Source of the DNA: Ephydatia muelleri
Lineage: Eukaryota > Porifera > Demospongiae > Spongillida > Spongillidae
Assembly: GCA_013339895.1 (NCBI GenBank)
Contig: JABACO010000011.1
Location: forward strand, 7,169,858 to 7,233,857
Reading direction: 5' to 3'
Length of the DNA stretch: 64,000 bases
This document shows, piece by piece, positions 47,779-59,674 of this stretch (positions within the stretch are counted from its first letter, which is position 1; each line of letters begins with the position of its first letter). The translations under genes were made by a program, and so were the position numbers. The notes beneath the pieces were generated by a model. The model saw nothing but the letters and a program-made list of their open reading frames with translations. It did no database searches and was not told where the DNA came from.

Positions 47779-49780
47779 TTATTCAGCTTACAAGCGTCAC
47801 CAAAACCCTTTGTACTGTCCACCTGAAACGTCTTCTGAGGAAGCGTCTCAAAGCATTTTAATAGATGACGATGGGCCTGATGATGGCAGGATTCTTTTCA
47901 AACAGAAGGGAAAGACATTAGTGATGTTCGGAATTATGATCATGGAGAATCAGAGGAGGAAGAAGTGATTCAGAAAATTTCTGATGAATGGAGTGGTTCT
48001 GTCAGTTCTGACAAGGAATCAGATCTTGAGAATCATGAGCAAGAAAACGAAGCACAAGTAGTGGACAATATTGATGACATTGATCAAGAAATGTGTGTGC
48101 AACCTATATACTAACAGACATGATGCCAGATGATGTAAGCCACTATGAATCTGCATCCAGGTCAATGTACAACAGTACCAACGCCCTTTCAACTACAAAT
48201 CACAATGTGAATGTAGCTGGTGAAAAATCATATGGATCATTAAGTAGCCTTGTGCTCCAACCTTTAGCCAAAGGCTTGGTTTTTTTTCCAGCTGGTGTAC
48301 AAGGTTTCAGACAGGGGTATAGAATTTGTCTTAAAGGTTTTTGAAACTTTGCTAAAAATAATAGCTCAGTGTCTGAATGATGATAGAATACAGCTTCTAT
48401 TAAACCAGTTACCAAAAACAGTTTATCAATTGAGAAAGATATTTGGAAAAAATAAACTTTGTGTAGAGTTAAACAAGTTTGCTGTGTGTCCCAAATGCTC
48501 AGCATGCTATAATATCCGAAATAGTGCATCCTCAAATATGGTTTGCACAGAAAAAACTGGAACTCAAAAAATGACCTGTGGGGCTGAGCTTCTTTGCAAA
48601 GTTAAATGTGGAAAGCACTATCGATTTGTCCCCAAAAAGTATATGTTTATTGCCCCTTAAAAACATCATTATGCAGGTTGTTTTTAAAGAAAGAATTTTT
48701 AACGGATATTGAACATTGGAGATCAAGGGCGCCTGTTGAAAATGTACATGTTCTCTGCTTCTCAAACCAATTGTGACCATAGATGATGTTATTAAGGGTG
48801 ATGAGGAACTCACTGCATTCTGCAATACATATGAGAAACTGTATGGTAAAAATACATGCACACCAAACATGCATCTTCACTTGCATTAAAAAGACTGTAT
48901 GTTAGATTATGGACCAGTGCATTCATTTTGGTGCTTACCATTTGAACGTTACAATGGTGTTTTTGAAAGCTTCCAGATAAATTGGATCTGCCCTGAACTT
49001 CAAGTGATGACAAAGTTTCTTAATTTTCAGGAAGCTAAGAGTCAGTTATCATTGACAGGGGCCTGTATTGAATGGCTTCATGAAGAAGAAACATCTTGCC
49101 AAGGCTCTATTCAACAGACCCTAGCTGATCCGAACATTTTACAAAGATACTCCAGACACGTTTTCTGTTCAATTGAACAAATCGATGCTACTAATAGTGT
49201 GACATATGAGGCAACATCAAAAGTGAGCGAGAAGCTGTTTTCATTGGATGAAGTTGAGTGGCTGAGAAACGTCTATTTGGCTCTATATCCTCTGTCAAAA
49301 ATTACACATGTGTTTATGGCTCATGATGTTTTTAATGAGGTGAGTATTTTGGGGGAGAAATTTTTGTCAGTGAAAGCTAGGGGCAATAGTTCACATAGTA
49401 TCATTGCCTATTGGCGAAAGCCTCTTGAAGGGAGAAACTTCTTATCAGCTAGCAGTTGTGAATACCGAGCAGGTGAAGTTCAATACTTCTTTTACCACAC
49501 TGTGGCAATGATGCATCCCGGAAAACCAGAATCTCATGTCACTCATGTATTTGCATATGTACACTGGTATGAAAATCATCCTTACCAAGACATGCAGGTG
49601 TATCCTATGAAAACATTTACCAACATTACAAAGAAAAGTGGACCATCAGTATTCCTTCCTCTAAGCAGGATCATTAATCAGTGTGCAGAATTAAACACAA
49701 CACAGAAGTTTGACTTTGGAGTTGATAATGTGCTAGTGTTATGTCCAGTCAATAGAAAGATTCAACTTTTTGAATCTTAG
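47726..49780 (+). pseudogene. Broken TNP2-like transposase of E3 (copy B)
   Basis: Pieces in order: YSAYKRHQNPLYCPPETSS and an acidic tail with SDKESDLENHEQENEAQ (47779-48110, one frameshift near 47905); VSDRGIEFVLKVFETLLK to FAVCPKCSACYNIRN and CGAELLCKVKCGKHYRF (48295-48660); then a jump to TPNMHLHLH with an in-frame TAA (48887-48889); then 48899-49780, open for 293 residues, with LDYGPVHSFWCLPFERYNG and, at the end, FLPLSRIINQCAELN and VLVLCPVNRKIQLFES. The central third, holding the NVDWF, GPKEP and DPMHN blocks in E2, is deleted. The C-terminal half is unexpectedly intact. A catalytic function is excluded. Confidence 0.8.
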
Positions 49781-50374
49781 AATAGTAATCAATTCCATGG
49801 TTTATAAAATGTTGTAATCGCACTTCTGTACTCTACTTTGCGTTGTTTCCTCATTGACGTGGCAATACATACATGTTATATTTATTATGGTACATTATTG
49901 AAGGGGCGTGGCATCATAACAACGTTTATTGATGCATCACATGACATGCAATTCTTAAATTGAATGCACGCGTGTTCTTAATCTTATATGATTCAATCCG
50001 ATACTGAACTTGGTGAGAGAGTTATGATAATCATGACCCAAGTAGAAAGTCATTCAGAACTGTTGCCTCTATGTTTATGCGTATATACTTATTACAAGGT
50101 ATAGCCATTGAAACATGATTGGTTGGAATGTTAATATTTATAATTCATGTTCCATTAGTCATGGCACTCTCACAACAATCTCATTGTAATGTCCATTAAC
50201 GATGTGATGGTAATGACTACGATACTAAAGTTACGCATGTGTTAATCAATATATAAATATATACACGCATGTGCTGATGTAAAATGATGATGGTCTGGTG
50301 TCAATAGTAGTGGTGATGTCAAAAGCTTCCTTGCCAAAGTAGCCAGCCATGATGTCCTGAATTACGACAGAATT

Positions 50375-51735
50375 TAGGCTTCAGTCAATTATACATTTTA
50401 ACAGAGACACTATGACTCACGTGGCGGTAACGCCCACTTCCGGTCACAGGGTCACCTTGGGGGTGGTTCAACCTCTTCACCCTCCAAGGTGGACTGTCGT
50501 AGTGACAGGCAGCTCTGAATTGCAACAGAATTTATGCTTCAATTATACATTTTAACAGAGACACTATGACTCACGTGGCGGTAACGCCCACTTCCGGTCA
50601 CAAGGACACCTTGGGGGTGGTTCAACCTCTTCACCCTCCAAGGTGGACTGTCGTAGTGACAGGCTGCTCTGAATTGCGACAGATTTTAGGCTTCAATTTC
50701 AGATTTTAACAGAGACACTATGACTCACGTGGCGGTAACGCCCACTTCCGGTCACAGGGTCACCTTGGGGGTGGTTCAACAGGGTCACCTTGGGGGTGGT
50801 TCAACCTCTTCACCCTCCAAGGTAGACTGTTGTAGTGACATGCTGCTCTGAATTGCGACAGAATTTAGGCTTCAATTATACATTTTAACAGACACACTAT
50901 GACTCACGTGGCGGTAACGCCCACTTCCGGTCACAGGGTCACCTTGGGGGTGGTTCAACTTCTTCACCCTTCATGGTGGACTGTTGTAGTGACATGCTGC
51001 ACTGAATTGCGACAGAATGTATGCTTCAATTCCAGATTTTAACAGAAACACTATGACTCACGTGTCGGTAACGCCCACTTCCGGTCACAGGGTCACCTTG
51101 GGGGTGGTTCAACCTCTTCACCCTCCAAGGTGGACTGTTGTAGTGACATGCTGCTCTGAAATGCAACAGAATTTAGGCTTCAATTATACATTTTAACAGA
51201 GACACTATGACTCACGTGGCGGTAACGCCCACTTCCGGTCACAGGGTCACCTTGGGGGTGGTTCAACCTCTTCACCCTCCAAGGTGGACTGTTGTAGTGA
51301 CAGGCTGCTCTGAATTGCAACAGAATTTATGCTTCAATTATACATTTTAACAGAGACACTATGACTCACGTGGCGGTAACGCCCACTTCCGGTCACAGGG
51401 TCACCTTGGGGGTGGTTCAACCTCTTCACCCTCCAAGGTGGATTGTTGTAGTGACATGCTGCTCTGAATTGCGACAGAATGTGTGCTTCAATTCCAGATT
51501 TTAACAGAGACACTATGACTCACGTGGCGGTAACGCCCACTTCCGGTCACAGGGTCACCTTGGGGGTGGTTCAACCTCTTCACCCTCCAAGGTGGACTGT
51601 CGTAGTGACAGGCTGCTCTGAATTGCGACAGATTTTAGGCTTCAATTCCAGATTTTAACAGAGACACTATGGCGGTAACGCCCACTTCCGGTCACAGGGT
51701 CACCTTGGGGGTGGTTCAACCCCTTCACAGCTCTG
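50375..51735. repeat. 154-bp minisatellite, about nine units (copy B)
   Basis: Same array as 7075-8440 with regular unit lengths. Units carry actatgactcacgtggcggt and a partial internal duplication of the ggtcaccttggg segment near 50757-50800. The most distal unit is truncated (atggcggtaacgcc without the actcacg part). Confidence 0.95.
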
Positions 51736-52213
51736 AATTGCGACAGAATTCATAATTCCACATTTTTAATGTGAACGTTAGTAAATTGCAGAGCAAACCA
51801 CACATACCCATCAGTCACTTGACCCCTACCATTGGAGTGGGACCAATTTGAAGCTTATACTATACTGCAAACCTTGCATCACATACACTTGAATGTGCAG
51901 ACATGAAAGTTTGTCATTAGAAGCAAACCACTCACCTGAGATAGCTATACTCATCAGTGTCACCATCAGACAGTCACATCCCCATTAGAGTCACATGACC
52001 TGTACTTGACCCCTATTTGGGGTGACAACTCTGCACCAAACCATGTGTCACATATCTACACAGATAGACATGAAAGTTTGTATATTGCATTATTAAAAGC
52101 AAACCCCACTCACCTCAGATAGCCACACTCATCAGAGTCAAATGATTCTTAGGAGACAATTGGGATGACAACATGACCATTTTGAAGCATATACACTAAA
52201 CCTAGCCAGGAGA

Positions 52214-52221
52214 TTGGGGGG

Positions 52222-52262
<41 letters not shown>

Positions 52263-52393
52263 CGGGTCGGGTCGGTCGAACGACCCCCTCCCGACGACTT
52301 TCCCGCACTCTCATCCACTACTAGTTATATATAGAAATGGACGGTTCCTGGGTGAGGGAGGTACTAGGTTGCCATAAATCGGACCTGAAGCCT

Positions 52394-52424
<31 letters not shown>
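52214..52424. repeat. Poly-G and poly-C tracts
   Basis: G run of about 40 at 52221-52260 and C run of about 28 at 52395-52422, the intact equivalents of the tracts at the edge of the N gap. Confidence 0.9.
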
Positions 52425-52439
52425 TTCCATTGGCTCAGT

Positions 52440-53145
52440 TGTGAATCCACCGCTCGCTATAAGTCGGGTCCCAAATAGAACGATGTCGACACCCCGGCCA
52501 CTTTCAAGTGGCTGGCTTGTACGTCCTGCATTGTCCGAATGTTATGCATGTAGTCCCACTACAACTTATAATTCTGGCATCAAAACTATTCTGATCACAT
52601 ACCTTATATTTAGTTGAAGAGATTTAGGTATTCGAATTTAAACTAGTTAGAGGGTTAAATTTAATAATTTATATCTACGTGGATATCGAGCATACATGTT
52701 CCACTGCCCACGACTCGCGCTACGAGTCTTCATAGGATTCATACAATTCTTGATATTTGCCTCTTATCCAAGTCTATAGAGGCGTCCCCATGCTGGCAAC
52801 TACCAATTCCTATAATACCGACTACGAATCCGATCCATAACGTTTTTATTGACCACTACTGTATGTCCATAATGTTCTACGTTCGAAATCACATTGGAAA
52901 CATACAGCCATACATTCTTGATCGAGAGGTTAAAACTAATATCTGAATTCTATTTTTACGTAAGTTATTTAAATTTGCTGTGGTTTGCGTATTCTTGATA
53001 CTTCGAGAATACGCGCAATGAATAATTGTCACCTGTGGATTCTTAAAATATACCAGTTGGATATACACTACCTTGGTATATTGATGGTATACGCGAAATA
53101 TACGCAAAAATATACGCTAGCGTATACTACATTTTTTGCACAGTG
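52440..53145. other. E3 right end; no gene seen
   Basis: AT-rich, ending in the subterminal TATACGC motifs (about 53087-53125) and the terminal CAGTG. No exon is supported. Confidence 0.6.
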
Positions 53146-53292
53146 ATATATACATACATACATACATATATACATACATATATACATATATACATACATA
53201 CATATATACATACATATATACATATACATACATACATACATACATACATGTATGTACGCATGCACACACACATACATACATTACATTACATT
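53146..53292. repeat. CATA/TATA microsatellite, right edge of the nest
   Basis: ATACATAC tetranucleotides with TATATACA variants directly after E3. Confidence 0.95.
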
Positions 53293-54720
53293 ACATATGT
53301 ACATACATGTACCTTAACTTCTACATTTCCATCACATGGCCTAATTGCAAGACTGGGAGAACGGGTCAACACTTACATGTACATCATCCCATTGACTATC
53401 AGACTACTCCATTATTTGTCCGAGTTGGCATTGGAAATATGTCCCCACGGGGTAGACTGGTTCTAAATGCCAGTCTTGAATCAAAAACTGGACAATGCAT
53501 GCATCACAGTTTGTGCTATAACAGACAGCCCTTAAAATACAGGGTAGTTGGCTTCAAGCAGTTGCGGATTGGGGAGATGTTGCCATAGATAATAGCTTTC
53601 AGTAGCTAGGGGGTCTGGAAGGTCGCTGTCAGCTCCTAGTAACCCGGACGAGGAGATCGCGCGCTCCTAGATCCGCCACTGCAGAGGGAGCCAAAAAGAA
53701 CACATCCAAGGTTGAAGGGAAGTTACGTAGCCATAAGTCGTCGCCACGTGATTATAATGGGGCACTGTCCTTATATGGCTTGTCCCTGTCGCGCGTATCG
53801 TATATACCATTATGTGATTGTCCGCTTCGAATTCTATATAGAACGACCACATTGACAAATGTGGATATGCACACACGCATATGGAAAAGTAGCAACAGAA
53901 AAGGGACGTTGATTTCCCAGCTGTCATACTCATAGCCCCACACCACGTGGTCGAATATAAAAAGCTATAGGCCTATAGTGGCCTTACTTAACTTATACAC
54001 TTAGCCTTCAGTGATGCCTTAGTTTTTCAGAAAACAAACACACGTAGTTTAATACGTATCGTGTTTATCGAATAGACCTAGGACTACTCCGCGTTTGACA
54101 GACCATAAACTTCAAACGGCTTAGTATCGAACCAAAAACATGCGCTCCTATATATTCCCAAACTACGAACATACCAAGTTTGCGTGCAGTTAAGTTCCTT
54201 ACTTCCAACGCGGCCAGAACTGAATGCCCCAATTTACAGTCACGCACGGGCGTTTGTTAATTATTCAACTTAACTAGGTACCCTGATGACCAAAAGTGCC
54301 CCAGGAACCCAGGGGAAGAAGCCTATGGGCATGAGAACCTGGTAGAAAGTTACCTTGATCATATTAGCATCATCTGAAATGAGTCAAACAATACCTTCCT
54401 ATCTTACATTCAGAGTAACAAAAAAGAACAGTGATAAAAAATCATTACAAAAAGCATCTCTATGGAGGAGTACTAATCCTTATGAGGAACCTCGCAGCAG
54501 TGGCTGAAAATTCCATCAACCTGGCAGAGTGATAGCTTATCATGTTATCCATCATAGGGCTTCTTTCAAACTTAAATAGCAACTTTCCCTGATTTATGGT
54601 ATTCAAAAATGAACTTTACCCCATACATTTCTATATGGACGCGTGCGCGGAAAATGTGACGGACGTTTGCAAAATTGGCCAGGAATTGCTAATGAGCGTC
54701 CGAAATTTCTCGCAATGCTC
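53293..54720. other. No gene recognised; possible small hAT-like remnant
   Basis: A sequence ending atccgccactg at 53681 (reversed: cagtggcggat) looks like a hAT terminus, and cagttgcggattggggag at 53559 resembles it in inverted orientation, but the flanks are not duplicated. Otherwise no exon or repeat is supported. Confidence 0.35.
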
Positions 54721-55251
54721 TACCGCGGTGTACAGATAATAAATTTATTCACGTTCTGCCAGTTTAAAATCCCTTTTATATTTGACGGTGCATGCACGTT
54801 GTTCAGGTCCTTTGGAGTTTGGCCCGAAATCTCCAAGCTATAATACTTTTTCTTAGTTCCGAGTCAGCGCGTCAAAGTGAAGCTATATTAGATTGCTCAA
54901 CCAAACGCGACCTGGCGGGGTTGAAACTAACACGTTTAGAATGTTTGAACCATAATATGATGTTTTATAGACCACTCGGTGAAATCACTAACTCCCAATC
55001 CATGACTTGTCTACTGGCCCGGTGAATCGGCTTATAATACTGTATACGTTAGTTTAAAAAGTAACCACGCGCATATCGCAATCGAATAGCTTCACTTTGA
55101 CGCGCTGACTCGGAACGAAGAGAAAGTATTATAGCTTGGAGATTTCGGGCCAAACTCCAAAGGACCTGAACAACGTGCATGCACCGTCAAATATAAAAGG
55201 GATGTTAAACTGGCAGAACGTGAATAAATGTATTATCTGTACACCGCGGTA
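54721..55251. repeat. Inverted repeat with 166-bp arms
   Basis: 54721-54886 (starts taccgcggtgtacagataat) matches 55086-55251 in reverse with only a few mismatches; the spacer is about 200 bp. It could be a foldback element or inverted duplication. No coding sequence. Confidence 0.93.
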
Positions 55252-55461
55252 GACAATTGTACCCCCGGGAGGACGCCCGGTACATTAGATATTAAGGTCT
55301 GTGCAGCTGAGGTAGGTTTGAGTGATCTTTGGATGAAATGGCTAAGAATAGTAACAGTCTGTTACCGTTTGTACAATGCGGTTTACCGCAATTGACCGCT
55401 TGTGTGATATTCTATGCGTAGTTAAAATTAGTATGATAAAGGTCACCAATTGCACTCAAGG

Positions 55462-55513
55462 ATGAGCTCTCTTCTGTCTCTGCTACTACTGATCACTTTG
55501 AATCGAGCGTCAG
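55462..55513 (+). CDS. Signal-peptide exon of a cell-surface or secreted protein
   Basis: An ATG at 55462 reads MSSLLSLLLLITLNRAS, a typical signal peptide with a leucine core and small residues at the likely cleavage site, and ends in phase 1 at GTACGT. Phase 1 matches all downstream Ig/FN3 exons (62325-63760), so this may be exon 1 of that gene with a first intron of about 6.8 kb. Other exons could lie between them, and the link is not proved. Confidence 0.55.
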
Positions 55514-55788
55514 GTACGTTCTACTCGCGACGTAACGCGATATAGGTCAGAGCTAGGGCCGGCGGCTCTGGTGACGTCACATCCTCTTACCAGCCCTCGA
55601 TCGCGATAGATAGTGCACTGTGGTTGTGTGTCGTCGTGTGATGTATCGCGATATGCGATATAATAATCATTCTGCACACATGCAACGAGACAACTTCAGA
55701 ACGCCTGTATATTCTTACTGCACACCGTACCATTGATGGCGGCGTACGGTATATTAGATTGGGGGGGGCTCTAAAGCGACGACATACC
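55514..55788. other. Intron-like sequence, nothing recognised
   Basis: Contains several cgcgatat/tatcgcg motifs (about 55542-55660) and no exon. Confidence 0.4.
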
Positions 55789-56355
55789 AGAGGCGTAGGA
55801 ACGTATTAAAGATTGGGGGGGTCCGACTTTATTAACGGGGGGGGGGGGGGGGGGGGGGGGTGCAGTCCGCTTACGACGGGGGGGGGAGGGGGGGAAGCAG
55901 TCCGCTTACGATGGAGGGGGGGCAGTCCGCTTACGACGGGGGGGGGGGGGGGGGGGGGGGGGGGCACTCCACTTCTGGCACACAGAACATACGTTATCGT
56001 TAATAATACACGCGCGAAATGAAGTAGACGTATAGACGTAATATGGTGACGTGCGGTTACGGATACTAAGTACCGGTGAGTTAAACAAAACTAAAAGGGT
56101 AACATTGGGGGGGCCGAAGTATACGTCGGCCCCCCCCACCTATAAGATTGGCGGGGCCAAGGCCCCCTCTGCCCCCCCCCCCGGTTCCTACGCCTCTATG
56201 GGGGGTGATCACTGCCAAAATTCACACACCCTATTCAATTATCAGGGGGGGGGGGGGGGGGGGGCGGTCAGTGAAGTGGGAGGGGGGGGTCGTGAAGTGG
56301 GGAGGGGGGGGGTCGTGAAGTGGGGGGGGGGGGCGTGAAGTGGGGGGGGGGGGTG
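55789..56355. repeat. Poly-G-rich transposon remnants
   Basis: Starts with cagaggcgtaggaac (55790) and contains the inverse gttcctacgcctct (about 56184-56197), a hAT-like inverted pair, with many G runs of 8-25 bases in between. From 56190 to 56432 the sequence matches 61810-62002 in reverse. No gene. The target duplication is not visible. Confidence 0.55.
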
Positions 56356-56431
56356 TTATGCAATGTTACAGATTGTGGCAAGGCAAGTCCAAGTTCCATT
56401 CCATACCAATCCCAATCTCCGTTGGAAACCA

Positions 56432-56634
56432 ATCCTTTTCCATTGTGGGCGTATAAACAAATGGCGTCATAAACGAATCAACGTTACGTCAGTGTACGCG
56501 TCCAAAACAAAACATTTGATACAGTGTGCAATCGGGAAGTTAATTAAGAGTGAGCACACATTCAGAACAACTTTTTCTGTTTATACGCCCACATATGACG
56601 TTTATTTGTTTATACGCCCACAATGGAAAAGGAT
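56432..56634. mobile_element. Short element with 31-bp inverted ends (MITE-like)
   Basis: 56432-56462 starts atccttttccattgtgggcg; 56604-56634 is its exact reverse complement. An extra inner copy of gtttatacgcccaca lies at about 56579-56593. It carries no coding sequence and interrupts a sequence that is continuous in the reversed copy near 61830. Confidence 0.75.
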
Positions 56635-56650
56635 CGGGCATCTTAAATGC

Positions 56651-56803
56651 GCACAGGGAATAAAAGCGTCGAATCATTTAGAAATCATTGCGTGATTGAA
56701 CAGAAAATCACACAAAATCACACGCTTCTTTTGATTTTCGTGTGATTTTCTGTTCAATCACGCAATGATTTCTAAATGATTCGACGCTTTTTTTTCCCTG
56801 TGC
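56651..56803. repeat. Hairpin-forming inverted repeat, arms of about 63 bp
   Basis: 56651-56713 (gcacagggaataaaagcgtc onward) matches 56740-56803 in reverse with a length difference only in the A/T run; the loop is 26 bp. Transcribed, it would form a long stable stem. Confidence 0.9.
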
Positions 56804-56819
56804 ATGCTGCAATTCATTC

Positions 56820-57070
56820 TCTAACACATATCCAGAAATGGCCCATACATACGCGGTCATCCTGTTGTTTTTTTCCACATTGAATTTCAAACATGTTTAA
56901 TATACTCTAAAAATCGATTTGATTATAATATGCATTTTTCATGAAAAAAACATTAAGCACCTATTTACTAAAATCAAGACATTAAAATTAATTTCAACCG
57001 CGCATAATTAGTAAAATTTATTCATAAATGTATTTAAAAAGATATTTAAATATCATGTTAATACGTCTAC
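56820..57070 (-). other. Fragment related to the 5' part of the E3 transposase region
   Basis: On the minus strand it reads gaaattaatttta, tgtcttgattttag, then aggatgaccgcgtatgtatg, like 47610-47775 in E3. Encodes MTAYVWAISGY as in E3. It shows that a related element once lay in this flank. Confidence 0.55.
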
Positions 57071-59674
57071 GACGAAACTTTGGCTCACGTGCACATGTAA
57101 CATTGATTTAAATCTAGTATAATTAAATAGTAAAATAACGAAAGTCTTTAATACAGCTTCTGCGCGAGGGTGTGGCTACTGCGGTACGCCCACGCATATG
57201 TGAAAAGTCAGTTAGTTGATAAACAAATCATGCAACGCATCCCGATAGGGACTGACCAAAACATCCAGAAATCATGTGTGCACACAATATATCTGTTATG
57301 CCTCATTGCAGTGTGCGATGTGATCTGTTCTTTTAATTTATCATTGTCTACTTGAACCAGCTAGTAGCTCTAACCAAGGATTATTGACTATTACAATCCT
57401 TGCTCGAACCCAGTGGGATATGCCTCATGTCATTCTCTTTGTCAGTAGCACTCGCGGCATTACTTTCAAAATGGTTGTAATTTTCAACGCTTATACGTAA
57501 GTTTGATCGGTATACATGAAAAAGCTCGGCGATTTTTATATGCACTCTTTTGCCTGGTAACCTCGGACAACGCTCAGTTACAATTTCCACGCTTTTCCTG
57601 TTCATTTCACTACATGTAGTTACGAGCATTATCCGTGCATGCATGCATTGCGATACATGCGGTTGATGGTGCATGATCCAATTATGCTGTATAGTCTGCG
57701 ATTAATTACGTTAAGTGAATTGTGCATTATGCAAGACAATACGGTGCAAGATAACATGACTGCACCGCTGCAGTAATGAATGCTTTGAAGTGCAGTTTAC
57801 CTATATACATGTATAGCTCTCAATTGCATGCAGCAAGGTTAGAACTAACTTGCTGCCCCTGCAGGAGGCCTGCATACTGTACGTGTGCACCTAAATTGGT
57901 GCACGCATTCAATATATGCATGATGCAAATGGTTGCATGCATATGGTATATTGATACAATGCAGAGTGCAGCAGATAGTATGCAGGCATTCCTTACAACT
58001 ACTGGTTATGACAATAACAAAGGTCAGGTATTGGCATCTGTTTACTACCACTATAATCTTTCGTGCAGCTAGTACAGTCCTTCACAATTCACTGGGATAA
58101 ATGATCAAATGCGCATGGTTAAATGGATTGATAACTCCAGGTTAAAAGTGACACTGTCAATAAACCTAATGTTCGTGCAAAGGTGATCTGCGAGTATGTA
58201 TTGCATGCAGAGTGATCACGCAACGTAATACGTTATTATTAATAGGACATTAAATAATAATCGAATCGGATCAGCTCTTCAAACGTTCTATAGATCTTGC
58301 AAATAAAAAAGCGGGGGAAATTAAAGGATGCAACACCGAACTGACTGATCCGTCGCCATATAAACCTAGTCCCTCGTATATATGCTCTGAACAGACAATT
58401 TGCATGTCTGCGACATGAATTAATTAATCAACGATGACCTTACTATATTATCTCCCACCTTACACGCCAGCTGGCGTGGTCACAAATTTCAGATAGAAAG
58501 CCGTTTATAATTAGCTGTTCTCAAATGCAGATTGCCCGCATAAGTGACATGTTACCTAAGTTGCTTTAGCGGACCCGTGGGTTTGGACAAATTTGAACGG
58601 TTATGAAGCATCAAATTAGAATCAGAGCGCCAATTCGGCGAATCGCGTCTCAGTTCTTGTATTTCGAACCCCCCCACCCCCGTTTTCGTACTCAACCAGG
58701 GCTCCACGAACCCCGGCCCCTTACCAAATACTGCATGGATCCGCCCCTGCCAAGCGGGGATGTGGCCAGTAATAGTTTGTGAACATTTTGCGAGTTAATA
58801 AACCTAACTATAATTATTTAGTTTAAAGCTTCATGTAATGGTACATACATGTAGCCGGCCGTGTTTCTGTTATGACGACCATTTATTAAACAATGGTCAA
58901 AATGGCGGCGCCAGTAACCGAACATTGTTCAAAGGCTCCCCGAACTAGACAAATCTATGTAATGGAAAAAACAAATGGCATGAAAACATGTAGCAATGTG
59001 CTGCAAATCATAATAAAGGGTGGCAACTAAATTTTTCGTTACGATTCAATTAAAAAAAAACAGTGGAATACAGTAATTAGGTCAGAAAACCTTGATATTA
59101 ATGGAAAGCTATGTTTTGCTTTCCCGAACTGAAATCTTCAATGTAATAGTATAAATATTTTAGCAAGTTTGCACCTTACAACCTTTCTACACGTAAAAAT
59201 GAGGTCGCAAATGTTTTATAACTTGCGGTTAGTTAATTAAATTCAAGAGTAACCATTTTTCATACATTTAAATAGGTGTAAGTCTGACTTTGTTTTGAAT
59301 ACATCCGAACCATCAGTACTTAAAAATTCAACACAAATTCAAACCACACTATCCTAATGTACTAGCAATGGAACACACGATATAGGATGTCTTTTTGAAC
59401 ACCATCACTTTCCTGGCGACCGCTGATTTCTGCATATGAGTTCTGCTAGCCAAGGGTTCGAGGAATGCATAACATAACGCTAGCACACAAATTCCTAACG
59501 CTAGCCAAAGATTTGCCCAACGCTAGCCATAGAAACCCCAACTCTAGCGAAAGAAACCGAAAGCTAAAGAAACCCTATTCACAAACGCTAGCCAAAGCTT
59601 TCTCAACGCTAGCCACAGGCTGACAGTAAGTAAATTCACATGTTATTGAGATAAAACATCGACCTAGTGCAGGT
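57071..59674. other. No gene recognised
   Basis: AT-rich, no supported exon. A patch at 59470-59630 repeats aacgctagcc or close variants about six times. A sequence at 58722-58760 ending ggatccgcccctgcc resembles a hAT terminus in reverse, without a partner. Confidence 0.5.

Larger units (their letters stand above)
43281..52439. repeat. Long duplicated block, copy B (matches 1-9149)
   Basis: Same content and order as 1-9149, but with fewer frame-breaking indels and without a gap; at 52440 the sequence continues normally to the end of E3. This copy is therefore the better reference for the block. Confidence 0.95.
40932..53145 (+). mobile_element. E3: 12.2-kb CACTG-ended transposon of a second subfamily
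   Basis: The left end is CACTGTGCTACAAG and the right end, reversed, CACTGTGCAAAAAATG. ATA flanks both sides (40929-40931 and 53146-53148), and both flanks are the same CATA microsatellite. The ends hold many GCGTATA/TATACGC motifs (about 40960-41090 and 53080-53130) in place of the TATGCAG motifs of E1/E2. Gene order matches E2: companion gene (minus), short divergent promoter interval, transposase (plus). The transposase is interrupted and internally deleted. Most of the interior is the block that also appears at 1-9149. Confidence 0.8.

Noticed and set aside
53559..53681. A 123-bp hAT MITE
   Set aside because: The ends are only roughly inverted and no 8-bp duplication is present.
57170..58072. 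Several ORFs of 60-98 residues
   Set aside because: No domain, no splice context and composition typical of non-coding AT-rich DNA.
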